From Litoditis marina (taxonomy: Eukaryota > Nematoda > Chromadorea > Rhabditida > Rhabditidae): a DNA stretch of 64,000 nt. The DNA lies in NCBI GenBank assembly GCA_964036275.1, contig CAXIWQ010000023.1:1-64000 (forward strand), given 5' to 3'. The stretch's first letter is position 1, and every line of letters starts with the position of its first letter. Below are positions 49,576 through 60,363 of this stretch, piece after piece. Below the pieces are notes generated by a model. That model was not told the origin of the DNA, did not search any database, and saw nothing but the letters and a program-made list of their open reading frames with translations. The translations under genes were made by a program, and so were the position numbers.

Positions 49576-52500
49576 TCAAAATGTCAATAACCGCGTTAAT
49601 TCGTCTTTGTGGCTGTGCGCCACAGAATAGATTGTCGTATCAGGTTTTTGTAGCTGGGAGCAACAGACTTGATAGCCGTATGAACTTTTTTCTGTAGCTG
49701 CAAGGCAAAGAGGTAATAACCACGTTAATTTGTCTTTTGTGGCTGTGCGCCACAGGATATAAAGTCGTATTAGGTTTTTGTAGCCATGAGCAACAGACTT
49801 GATAGCCGTATAAACTTTTTTCTGTAGCTGCAAGGCAAAGAGTCGATAACCGCGTTATATCGTATTTTGTGGCTGTGTGCCACAGAATAGATAGTTGTAT
49901 TGGGTTTTTCTAGCTGGGAACAACATACTTGATAGCCCATATAAACTTTTTTCTGTAGCTGCACGCCCAAAGAGTCAATAACCGCGTTAATTTGTCTTTT
50001 GTGGCTGTGCGCCACAGAATATAAAGTCGTATTAGGTTTTTGTAGCTGGGAGCAACAGACTTGATAGCCGTATAAACTTTTTTTCTGTAGCTGCAAGGCA
50101 AAGAGGTAATAACCGCGTTAATTTGTCTTTTGTGGCTGTGCGCCACAGAATATAAAGTCGTATTAGGTTTTTGTAGCTGGGAGCAACAGATTTGATAGCC
50201 GTATGAAATGTTCTCTGTAACTGCAAGGCAAAGAGTCAATAACCGCGTTAATTTGTATTTTGTGGCTGTGCGCCACAGAATATAAAGTCGTATTATGTTT
50301 TTGTAGTTGGAAGCAACAGACTTGATAGCCGTATGATTTGTTTTTGTGGCTGCAAGTCAAAATGTCAATAACCGCGTTAATTCGTCTTTGTGGCTGTGCG
50401 CCACAGAATAGATTGTCGTATTAGGTTTTGTAGCTGGGAGCAACAGATTTGATAGCCGTATGAAATGTTCTCTGTAACTGCGAGGCAAAGAGTCAATAAC
50501 CGCGTTAATTCGTCTTTTGTGGCTGTGCGCCACAGAATATATAGTCGTATTAGGTTTTTGTAGCTGGGAGCAACAGACTTGATAGCCGTATGAACTTTTC
50601 TCGGTAGCTGCAAGCCAACAAGTCGATAACCGCGATAATTTGTATTTTGTGGCTGTGCGCCACAGAATAGATTGTCGTATTAGGTTTTTGTAGCTGGGAG
50701 CAACAGATTTGATAGCCGTATGAACTTTTTTCTGTAGCTGCAAGGCAAAGAGGTAATAACCGCGTTAATTTGTCTTTTGTGGCTGTGCGCCACAGAATAT
50801 AAAGTCGTATTAGGTTTTTGTAGCCATGAGCAACAGACTTGATAGCCGTATGAAATGTTCTCTGTAACTGCAAGGCAAAGAGTCAATAACCGCGTTAATT
50901 GTATTTTGTGGCTGTGCGCCACAGAATATAAAGTCGTATTATGTTTTTGTAGTTGGAAGCAACAGACTTGATAGCCGTATGATTTTGTTTGTAGCTGCAA
51001 GTCAAAATGTCAATAACCGCGTTAATTCGTCTTTGTGGCTGTGCGCCACAGAATAGATTGTCGTATCAGGTTTTTGTAGCTGGGAGCAACAGACTGATAG
51101 CCGTATGAACTTTTTTCTGTAGCTGCAAGGCAAAGAGGTAATAACCACGTTAATTTGTCTTTTGTGGCTGTGCGCCACAGGATATAAAGTCGTATTAGGT
51201 TTTTGTAGCCATGAGCAACAGACTTGATAGCCGTATAAACTTTTTTCTGTAGCTGCAAGGCAAAGAGTCGATAACCGCGTTATATCGTATTTGTGGCTGT
51301 GTGCCACAGAATAGATAGTTGTATTGGGTTTTTCTAGCTGGGAACAACATACTTGATAGCCATATAAACTTTTTCTGTAGCTGCACGCCAAAGAGTCAAT
51401 ACCCGCGTTAATTTGTCTTTTGTGGCTGTGCGCCACAGAATATAAAGTCGTATTAGGTTTTTGTAGCTGGGAGCAACAGACTTGATAGCCGTATAAACTT
51501 TTTTTCTGTAGCTGCAAGGCAAAGAGGTAATAACCGCGTTAATTTGTCTTTTGTGGCTGTGCGCCACAGAATATAAAGTCGTATTAGGTTTTTGTAGCTG
51601 GGAGCAACAGATTTGATAGCCGTATGAAATGTTCTCTGTAACTGCAAGGCAAAGAGTCAATAACCGCGTTAATTTGTATTTTGTGGCTGTGCGCCACAGA
51701 ATATAAAGTCGTATTATGTTTTTGTAGTTGGAAGCAACAGACTTGATAGCCGTATGATTTGTTTTTGTGGCTGCAAGTCAAAATGTCAATAACCGCGTTA
51801 ATTCGTCTTTGTGGCTGTGCGCCACAGAATAGATTGTCGTATTAGGTTTTTGTAGCTGGGAGCAACAGATTTGATAGCCGTATGAAATGTTCTCTGTAAC
51901 TGCGAGGCAAAGAGTCAATAACCGCGTTAATTCGTCTTTTGTGGCTGTGCGCCACAGAATATATAGTCGTATTAGGTTTTTGTAGCTGGGAGCAACAGAC
52001 TTGATAGCCGTATGAACTTTTCTCGGTAGCTGCAAGCCAACAAGTCGATAACCGCGATAATTTGTATTTTGTGGCTGTGCGCCACAGAATAGATTGTCGT
52101 ATTAGGTTTTTGTAGCTGGGAGCAACAGATTTGATAGCCGTATGAACTTTTTCTGTAGCTGCAAGGCAAAGAGGTAATAACCGCGTTAATTTGTATTTGT
52201 GGCTGTGCGCCACAGGATATAAAGTCGTATTAGGTTTTTGTAGCCATGAGCAACAGACTTGATAGCCGTATAAACTTTTTTCTGTAGCTGCAAGGCAAAG
52301 AGTCGATAATCGCGTTATATCGTATTTTGTGGCTGTGTGCCACAGAATAGATAGTTGTATTGGGTTTTTCTAGCTGGGAGCAACATACTTGATAGCCATA
52401 TAAACTTTTTTCTGTAGCTGCACGGCAAAGAGTCAATAACCGCGTTAATTTGTCTTTTGTGGCTGTGCGCCACAGAATATAAAGTCGTATTAGGTTTTTG

Positions 52501-53985
52501 TAGCTGGGAGCAACAGACTTGATAGCCGTATGAACTTTTTTCTGTAGCTGCAAGGCAAAGAGTCGATAACCGCGTTATATCGTATTTTGTGGCTGTGTGC
52601 CACAGAATAGATAGTTGTATTGGGTTTTTCTAGCTGGGAGCAACATACTTGATAGCCATATAAACTTTTTTCTGTAGATGCACGGCAAAGAGTCAATAAC
52701 CGCGTTAATTTGTCTTTTGTGGCTGTGCGCCACAGAATAGATTGTCGTATCAGGTTTTTGTAGCTGGGAGCAACAGACTTGATAGCCGTATGAACTTTTT
52801 TTCTGTAGCTGCAAGGCAAAGAGGTAATAACCGCGTTAATTTGTCTTTTGTGGCTGTGCTCCACAGGATATAAAGTCGTATTAGGTTTTTGTAGCCATGA
52901 GCAACAGACTTGATAGCCGTATAAACTTTTTTCTGTAGCTGCAAGGCAAAGAGTCGATAACCGCGTTGTATCGTATTTTGTGGCTGTGTGCCACAGAATA
53001 GATAGTTGTATTGGGTTTTTCTAGCTGGGAGCAACATACTTGATAGCCATATAAACTTTTTTCTGTAGCTGCACGGCAAAGAGTCAATAACCGCGTTAAT
53101 TTGTCTTTTGTGGCTGTGCGCCACAGAATATAAGTCGTATTAGGTTTTTGTAGCTGGGAGCAACAGACTTGATAGCCGTATAAACTTTTTTTCTGTAGCT
53201 GCAAGGCAAAGAGGTAATAACCGCGTTAATTTGTCTTTTGTGGCTGTGCGCCACAGAATATAAAGTCGTATTAGGTTTTTGTAGCTGGGAGCAACAGATT
53301 TGATAGCCGTATGAAATGTTCTCTGTAACTGCAAGGCAAAGAGTCAATAACCGCGTTAATTTGTATTTTGTGGCTGTGCGCCACAGAATATAAAGTCGTA
53401 TTATGTTTTTGTAGTTGGAACCAACAGACTTGATAGCCGTATGATTTTTTTTTGTAGCTGCAAGTCAAAATGTCAATAACCGCGTTAATTCGTCTTTGTG
53501 GCTGTGCGCCACAGAATAGATTGTCGTATCAGGTTTTTGTAGCTGGGAGCAACAGACTTGATAGCCGTATGAACTTTTTTCTGTAGCTGCAAGGCAAAGA
53601 GGTAATAACCACGTTAATTTGTCTCTTGTGGCTGTGCGCCACAGGATATAAAGTCGTATTAGGTTTTTGTAGCCATGAGCAACAGACTTGATAGCCGTAT
53701 AAACTTTTTTCTGTAGCTGCAAGGCAAAAAGTCGATAACCGCGTTATATCGTATTTTGTGGCTGTGTGCCACAGAATAGATAGTTGTATTGGGTTTTTCT
53801 AGCTGGGAACAACATACTTGATAGCCATATAAACTTTTTTCTGTAGCTGCACGCCAAAGAGTCAATAACCGCGTTAATTTGTCTTTTGTGGCTGTGCGCC
53901 ACAGAATATAAAGTCGTATTAGGTTTTTGTAGCTGGGAGCAACAGACTTGATAGCCGTATAACTTTTTTTCTGTAGCTGCAAGGC

Positions 53986-54016
53986 AAAGACAAATTAACC
54001 GCGTTAATTTGTCTTT
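53986..54016. other. Perfected quasipalindrome, copy 1
   Basis: AAAGACAAATTAAC, CGC, GTTAATTTGTCTTT: two perfect 14-base arms around 3 bases. Ordinary monomers have AAAGAGGTAATAAC on the left, which pairs imperfectly. Four substitutions all move the left arm to the exact complement of the right arm. Confidence 0.85.
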
Positions 54017-56452
54017 TGTGGCTGTGCGCCACAGAATATAAAGTCGTATTAGGTTTTTGTAGCTGGGAGCAACAGATTTGATAGCCGTATGAAATGTTCT
54101 CTGTAACTGCAAGGCAAAGAGTCAATAACCGCGTTAATTTGTATTTTGTGGCTGTGCGCCACAGAATATAAAGTCGTATTATGTTTTTGTAGTTGGAAGC
54201 AACAGACTTGATAGCCGTATGATTTGTTTTTGTGGCTGCAAGTCAAAATGTCAATAACCGCGTTAATTCGTCTTTGTGGCTGTGCGCCACAGAATAGATT
54301 GTCGTATTAGGTTTTTGTAGCTGGGAGCAACAGATTTGATAGCCGTATGAAATGTTCTCTGTAACTGCGAGGCAAAGAGTCAATAACCGCGTTAATTCGT
54401 CTTTTGTGGCTGTGCGCCACAGAATATATAGTCGTATTAGGTTTTTGTAGCTGGGAGCAACAGACTTGATAGCCGTATGAACTTTTCTCGGTAGCTGCAA
54501 GCCAACAAGTCGATAACCGCGATAATTTGTATTTTGTGGCTGTGCGCCACAGAATAGATTGTCGTATTAGGTTTTTGTAGCTGGGAGCAACAGATTTGAT
54601 AGCCGTATGAACTTTTTTCTGTAGCTGCAAGGCAAAGAGGTAATAACCGCGTTAATTTGTATTTTGTGGCTGTGCGCCACAGGATATAAAGTCGTATTAG
54701 GTTTTTGTAGCCATGAGCAACAGACTTGATAGCCGTATAAACTTTTTTCTGTAGCTGCAAGGCAAAGAGTCGATAATCGCGTTATATCGTATTTTGTGGC
54801 TGTGTGCCACAGAATAGATAGTTGTATTGGGTTTTTCTAGCTGGGAGCAACATACTTGATAGCCATATAAACTTTTTTCTGTAGCTGCACGGCAAAGAGT
54901 CAATAACCGCGTTAATTTGTCTTTTGTGGCTGTGCGCCACAGAATATAAAGTCGTATTAGGTTTTTGTAGCTGGGAGCAACAGACTTGATAGCCGTATGA
55001 ACTTTTTTCTGTAGCTGCAAGGCAAAGAGTCGATAACCGCGTTATATCGTATTTTGTGGCTGTGTGCCACAGAATAGATAGTTGTATTGGGTTTTTCTAG
55101 CTGGGAGCAACATACTTGATAGCCATATAAACTTTTTTCTGTAGATGCACGGCAAAGAGTCAATAACCGCGTTAATTTGTCTTTTGTGGCTGTGCGCCAC
55201 AGAATAGATTGTCGTATCAGGTTTTTGTAGCTGGGAGCAACAGACTTGATAGCCGTATGAACTTTTTTTCTGTAGCTGCAAGGCAAAGAGGTAATAACCG
55301 CGTTAATTTGTCTTTTGTGGCTGTGCTCCACAGGATATAAAGTCGTATTAGGTTTTTGTAGCCATGAGCAACAGACTTGATAGCCGTATAAACTTTTTTC
55401 TGTAGCTGCAAGGCAAAGAGTCGATAACCGCGTTGTATCGTATTTTGTGGCTGTGTGCCACAGAATAGATAGTTGTATTGGGTTTTTCTAGCTGGGAGCA
55501 ACATACTTGATAGCCATATAAACTTTTTTCTGTAGCTGCACGGCAAAGAGTCAATAACCGCGTTAATTTGTCTTTTGTGGCTGTGCGCCACAGAATATAA
55601 AGTCGTATTAGGTTTTTGTAGCTGGGAGCAACAGACTTGATAGCCGTATAAACTTTTTTTCTGTAGCTGCAAGCAAAGAGGTAATAACCGCGTTAATTTG
55701 TCTTTTGTGGCTGTGCGCCACAGAATATAAAGTCGTATTAGGTTTTTGTAGCTGGGAGCAACAGATTTGATAGCCGTATGAAATGTTCTCTGTAACTGCA
55801 AGGCAAAGAGTCAATAACCGCGTTAATTTGTATTTTGTGGCTGTGCGCCACAGAATATAAAGTCGTATTATGTTTTTGTAGTTGGAACCAACAGACTTGA
55901 TAGCCGTATGATTTTTTTTTGTAGCTGCAAGTCAAAATGTCAATAACCGCGTTAATTCGTCTTTGTGGCTGTGCGCCACAGAATAGATTGTCGTATCAGG
56001 TTTTTGTAGCTGGGAGCAACAGACTTGATAGCCGTATGAACTTTTTTCTGTAGCTGCAAGGCAAAGAGGTAATAACCACGTTAATTTGTCTCTTGTGGCT
56101 GTGCGCCACAGGATATAAAGTCGTATTAGGTTTTGTAGCCATGAGCAACAGACTTGATAGCCGTATAAACTTTTTTCTGTAGCTGCAAGGCAAAAAGTCG
56201 ATAACCGCGTTATATCGTATTTTGTGGCTGTGTGCCACAGAATAGATAGTTGTATTGGGTTTTTCTAGCTGGGAACAACATACTTGATAGCCATATAAAC
56301 TTTTTTCTGTAGCTGCACGCCAAAGAGTCAATAACCGCGTTAATTTGTCTTTTGTGGCTGTGCGCCACAGAATATAAAGTCGTATTAGGTTTTTGTAGCT
56401 GGGAGCAACAGACTTGATAGCCGTATAAACTTTTTTTCTGTAGCTGCAAGGC

Positions 56453-56483
56453 AAAGACAAATTAACCGCGTTAATTTGTCTTT
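56453..56483. other. Perfected quasipalindrome, copy 2
   Basis: Same altered 31-base segment in the second copy of the nineteen-monomer repeat, so the change was made once and then duplicated. Confidence 0.85.
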
Positions 56484-57199
56484 TGTGGCTGTGCGCCACA
56501 GAATATAAAGTCGTATTAGGTTTTTGTAGCTGGGAGCAACAGATTTGATAGCCGTATGAAATGTTCTCTGTAACTGCAAGGCAAAGAGTCAATAACCGCG
56601 TTAATTTGTATTTTGTGGCTGTGCGCCACAGAATATAAAGTCGTATTATGTTTTTGTAGTTGGAAGCAACAGACTTGATAGCCGTATGATTTGTTTTTGT
56701 GGCTGCAAGTCAAAATGTCAATAACCGCGTTAATTCGTCTTTGTGGCTGTGCGCCACAGAATAGATTGTCGTATTAGGTTTTTGTAGCTGGGAGCAACAG
56801 ATTTGATAGCCGTATGAAATGTTCTCTGTAACTGCGAGGCAAAGAGTCAATAACCGCGTTAATTCGTCTTTTGTGGCTGTGCGCCACAGAATATATAGTC
56901 GTATTAGGTTTTTATAGCTGGGAGCAACAGACTTGATAGCCGTATGAACTTTTCTCGGTAGCTGCAAGCCAACAAGTCGATAACCGCGATAATTTGTATT
57001 TTGTGGCTGTGCGCCACAGAATAGATTGTCGTATTAGGTTTTTGTAGCTGGGAGCAACAGATTTGATAGCCGTATGAACTTTTTTCTGTAGCTGCAAGGC
57101 AAAGAGGTAATAACCGCGTTAATTTGTCTTTTGTGGCTGTGCGCCACAGAATAGATTGTCGTATCAGGTTTTTGTAGCTGGGAGCAACAGACTTGATAG

Positions 57200-59199
57200 C
57201 CGTATGAACTTTTCTCTGTAGCTGCAAGCCAACAAGTCGATAACCGCGATATTTCGTGTTTTGTGGCTGTGCGCCACAGAATAGATTGTCGTATTATGTT
57301 TCTGTAGTTGGAAGCAACAGACTTGATAGCCGTATGATTTTTTTTGTAGCTGCAAGTCAAAATGTCAATAACCGCGTTAATTCGTCTTTGTGGCTGTGCG
57401 CCACAGAATAGATTGTCGTATCAGGTTTTTGTAGCTGGGAGCAACAGATTTGATAGCCGTATGAAATGTTATCTGTAACTGCGAGGCAAAGAGTCAATAA
57501 CCGCGTTAATTCGTCTTTTGTGGCTGTGCGCCACAGAATATATAGTCGTATTAGGTTTTTGTAGCTGGGAGCAACAGACTTGATAGCCGTATGAACTGTT
57601 CTCTGTAGCTGCAAGGCAAAGAGTCAATAACGCGTTAATTCGTCTTTTGTGGCTGTGCGCCACAGAATATATAGTCGTCTTAGGTTTTTGTATCTGGGAG
57701 CAACAGACTTGATAGCCGTATGAACTTTTTTCTGTAGCTGCAAGGCAAAGAGTCAATAACCGCGTTAAGTCGTTTTTTGTGGCTGTGCGCCATTAAATAT
57801 ATAGTCGTGTTAGGTCTTTGTAGCTGGGAGCAACATACTTAATAGCCGTATAAACTTTTATTTTGTAGCTTTACGGCAAAGAGTCAATAACCGCGTTAAT
57901 TTGTCTTTTGTGGCTGTGCGCCACAGAATATGGAGTCGTATTAGGTTTTTGTAGCTGGGAGCAACAGACTTGATAGCCGTATAAATTTTTCTCTGTAACT
58001 GCAAGCCAAAGAGTCAATAACCGCGTTATTTCGTATGTTATGGCTGTGCGCCACAGAATAGATTGTCGTATTAGGTTTTTGTAGCTGGGAGCAACAGATT
58101 TGATAGCTGTATGAACTTTTCTCTGTAACTGCAAGCCAAAGAGTCGATAACCGCGTTAATTCATATTTTGTGGCTGTGCGCCACATAATAGATATTCGTA
58201 TTAGGTTTTTGTATCTGGGAGCAACAGACTTGATAGCCGTATGAACTGTTCTCTGTAACTGCAAGCCAAAGAGTCGATAACCGCGTTAATTCGTATTTTG
58301 TGGCTGTGCGCCACATAATAGATATTCGTATTAGGTTTTTGTATCTGGGAGCAACAGACTTGATAGCCGTATGAACTGTTCTCTGTAGTTGCAAGGCAAA
58401 GAGTCGACAACCGCGTTAATTCGTATTTTGTGGCTGTGCGCCACAGAATAGATTGTCGTATCAGGTTTTTGTAGCTGGGAGCAACAGACTTGATAGCCGT
58501 ATAAACTTTTTTTTGTAGCTGCAAGGCAAATAGTCAATAACCGCGTTAGTTCGTATTTTGTGGCTGTGTGCCACAGAAAATATAGTTGTATTGGGTTTTT
58601 CTAGCTGGGAGCAACATACTTGATAGCCGTATAAACTTTTTTTCTGTAGCTGCAAGGCAAAGAGTCAATAACCGCGTTAATCTGTCTTTTGTGGCTGTGC
58701 GCCACAGAATATAAAGTCGTATTAGGTTTTTGTAGTTGGGAGCAACAGACTTGATTGCCGTATGAGTTTTTTTTCTGTAACTGCAAGCCGAAGAGTCGAT
58801 AACCGCGTTGATTCGTATTTCGTGGCTGTGCGCCACAGAATAGATAATCGTATTAGGTTTTTGTAGCTGGGAGCAACAGACTTGATAGCCGTATAAACTT
58901 TTTTCTGTAGCTGCAAGGAAAAGAGTCAATAACCGCGTTAATATGTCTTTTGTGGTTGTGCGCCACAGAATATAAAGTCGTATTAGGTTTTTGTAGTTGG
59001 GAGCAACAGACTTGATAGCCGTATGATTTTTTTTTGTAGGTGCAAGGCAAAGAGTCAATAACCGCGTTAATTCGTATTTGGTGGATGTGCGCCACAAAAT
59101 AGATTGTCGTATCAGGTTTTTGTAGCTGGGAGCAACAGATTTGATAGCCGTATGAACTGTTCTCTGTAGCTGCAAGGCAAAGAGTCAATAACGCGTTAA
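57200..59199. repeat. Satellite right edge before MITE, diverged monomers
   Basis: Monomers leave the A-F cycle and accumulate individual changes (GCGCCATTAAATAT at 57787, GTAGCTTTACGGC at 57866, GTGGATGTGCGCC at 59081, AACGCG lacking one C at 57630 and 59190). They are related to the monomers beyond the MITE with an eight-monomer, 1041-bp period. Confidence 0.8.
59197..59199. repeat. MITE target-site duplication, left (TAA)
   Basis: TAA directly before the element and again at 60361-60363. Uninterrupted monomers at 57636-57638 and 61402-61404 have a single TAA at the same place. Confidence 0.85.
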
Positions 59200-59234
59200 G
59201 GCTGTCTTCAGACTTTTTGTGCGATACAAGATAC
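59200..59234 (+). repeat. MITE left terminal inverted repeat
   Basis: 35 bp starting GGCTGTCTTCAGAC and ending ATACAAGATAC. It is the exact reverse complement of 60326-60360. Beyond it the two sides stay similar (GATACACGAT-type words) but with shifts. Confidence 0.92.
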
Positions 59235-59535
59235 ACGATACATGCGCGCTCTAATCATGTGTATCGATTGCATTTTTGTAGCGGCGACAGATACATGCGT
59301 CACGCGATGTATCTTTCGCGTTCATACTTTTTCTACAGTATCTCGGCGTCAGATACATCATTTTGAATCGACGATACACTTTTTTTGAAGATTGCGGCCG
59401 GCATTCTACACTTCACTCATATTGTGGATACATCTAGGTTTTTTGATTATAAAAGTGATTTTTGTGAATTTTTTCCAATTGAGAGAATGTTCCCCCACAC
59501 AAAACAGATTGGTATCCGCAAAAAAATTTCATTTT

Positions 59536-59590
59536 CGCGCGCGACGCGCGCACGCGACGCGTCAAAATGAGAAAATATGCAGATTTGGGT
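59536..59590 (+). repeat. MITE internal GC-box unit 1
   Basis: A run of CGCG/GACGCG words followed by CAAAATGAGAAAAT and a TTGGG end. Shortest of the five units. Confidence 0.65.
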
Positions 59591-59651
59591 CAAATTTGTG
59601 AACTGTGATTATCGATCATGGAGATTGCGAATGTGGATATCAATTTTATAT

Positions 59652-59720
59652 CACGCACGCGACGCGTGAACGCGCCGCGACAAAAATTTAAAAACCGGTA
59701 TAATTCAATAAAACTTGGGA
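59652..59720 (+). repeat. MITE internal GC-box unit 2
   Basis: CACGCACGCGACGCGTG and CGCGCCGCGACAAAAATTT, then AT-rich sequence ending AACTTGGGA. Confidence 0.65.
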
Positions 59721-59780
59721 ACCTGAGGAAATTGATCATTCTGAAGTCAGATGTGAGCTTGGTACGAACTTGGGATCAAG

Positions 59781-59845
59781 CGCGCGCGCAGCACGCGACG
59801 CGACAAAAAATTTCAACTTTTGTGCATGGAGATAAATTTTTGGGA
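59781..59845 (+). repeat. MITE internal GC-box unit 3
   Basis: GCACGCGACGCGACAAAAAA with AT-rich sequence ending TTTTTGGGA. Confidence 0.65.
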
Positions 59846-59924
59846 TTGGTTGGCCACGCGGATAAGAAGGTATTACGAGTTTCGGATATATATTCATAAC
59901 CAGCATGATCGAATACCCCACCCA

Positions 59925-59992
59925 TCCCAATTTTATATGAATCGACTCATTTTGATATTTCTGCCGCGTCGCGTGCACGCGCTTCGCGTGAG
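59925..59992 (-). repeat. MITE internal GC-box unit 4 (inverted)
   Basis: On the minus strand it reads CACGCGAAGCGCGTG, CACGCGACGCGGCAG, then AT-rich sequence ending AATTGGGA, parallel to unit 2. Confidence 0.65.
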
Positions 59993-60057
59993 TGAAATTG
60001 AGTATATGGCATGGGGATCGGTAACAATGATCATCAGCGTTTTTGTTTTTCACGATG

Positions 60058-60124
60058 TCCAAAGTTTATCGAAATTCATTCATTTTCACATTTTGTCGCG
60101 GCGCGTGCGCGCATCGCGTGCGAT
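60058..60124 (-). repeat. MITE internal GC-box unit 5 (inverted)
   Basis: On the minus strand it reads CGCACGCGATGCGCGC, ACGCGCCGCGACAAAAT, then AT-rich sequence ending ACTTTGGA. Confidence 0.65.
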
Positions 60125-60325
60125 GAGATAGACGTCAAATTGAAGAATATCTATAAATATCTATGGAATGAAGAATTTAAAATTGTTCAAAGTTACTTTT
60201 GAATTTGAAACTAACAAAATCGAAAAAATGTATCCTGGAACGTTCATACTTTTCTGATACGTTGGCGCCGAGATACGGATACAAAATGAGACGATACAAA
60301 CAATTCGAACATGAATCGTGTATCT

Positions 60326-60360
60326 GTATCTTGTATCGCACAAAAAGTCTGAAGACAGCC
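60326..60360 (-). repeat. MITE right terminal inverted repeat
   Basis: 35 bp ending GTCTGAAGACAGCC, followed by the second TAA. Confidence 0.92.
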
Positions 60361-60363
60361 TAA
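60361..60363. repeat. MITE target-site duplication, right (TAA)
   Basis: Second TAA. The satellite resumes here mid-monomer in the same phase and orientation as it stopped at 59199. Confidence 0.85.

Larger units (their letters stand above)
51778..56709. repeat. Nineteen-monomer repeat, two tandem copies (2467 bp)
   Basis: 51778-54242 and 54243-56709 match at an offset of about 2467. Shared rare variants are AGTCGATAATCGCG, CTGTAGATGCACGG, GTTGGAACCAAC, TCTCTTGTGG and the quasipalindrome at 53986 and 56453. The copies differ mainly by single-base indels. Confidence 0.87.
10772..59199 (-). repeat. 130-bp satellite array, main block (about 372 monomers)
   Basis: Head-to-tail monomers of 128-131 bp with no inversion. 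Typical landmarks on the plus strand, in order, are GTAGCTGGGAGCAACAGAC, TTGATAGCCGTATGAAC, a T-run with CTGTAGCTGCAAGGCAAAGA, AATAACCGCGTTAATT, then TGTGGCTGTGCGCCACA (a 6-bp stem with a 5-nt loop) and AGTCGTATTAGG. Six recurring types cycle in the core. A has GCCATGAGCAAC; B has TTGGGTTTTTCTAGC and GCCATATAAAC; C has a longer T-run after GTATAAAC; D has GAAATGTTCTCTGTAACTG; E has GTAGTTGGAAGC and CAAAATGTCAATAACC; F has GATTGTCGTATCAGG. Long minus-strand open frames arise because 130 leaves remainder 1 on division by 3 and stops are rare. Nearly all begin at TTG or GTG, so I do not call genes. Strand is arbitrary. Confidence 0.97.
59200..60360. mobile_element. Non-autonomous PIF/Harbinger-like MITE (1161 bp)
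   Basis: Bounded by 35-bp terminal inverted repeats that match at every base and by a 3-bp TAA duplication. Three-base TWA duplications with GG-starting ends are characteristic of PIF/Harbinger and Tourist-like elements. No transposase frame is present. The longest frames (about 93-108 codons) run through internal repeats and show no catalytic domain, so mobility would need a transposase supplied elsewhere. GATAC-rich subterminal sequence lies inside both ends. The interior has five copies of a GC-rich unit, three in one orientation and two in the other. Perfect ends and perfect TSD suggest a recent insertion. Confidence 0.85.

Noticed and set aside
59618..60131. 93-108 codon frames inside the MITE as possible transposase
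   Set aside because: They are translations of the GC-box units (repeated Arg/Ala-rich peptides) and show no DDE or DNA-binding domain.
59200..60360. Tc1/mariner element with TA duplication
   Set aside because: The boundary fits a 3-bp TAA duplication with GG-starting ends better: empty sites at 57636 and 61402 have one TAA.
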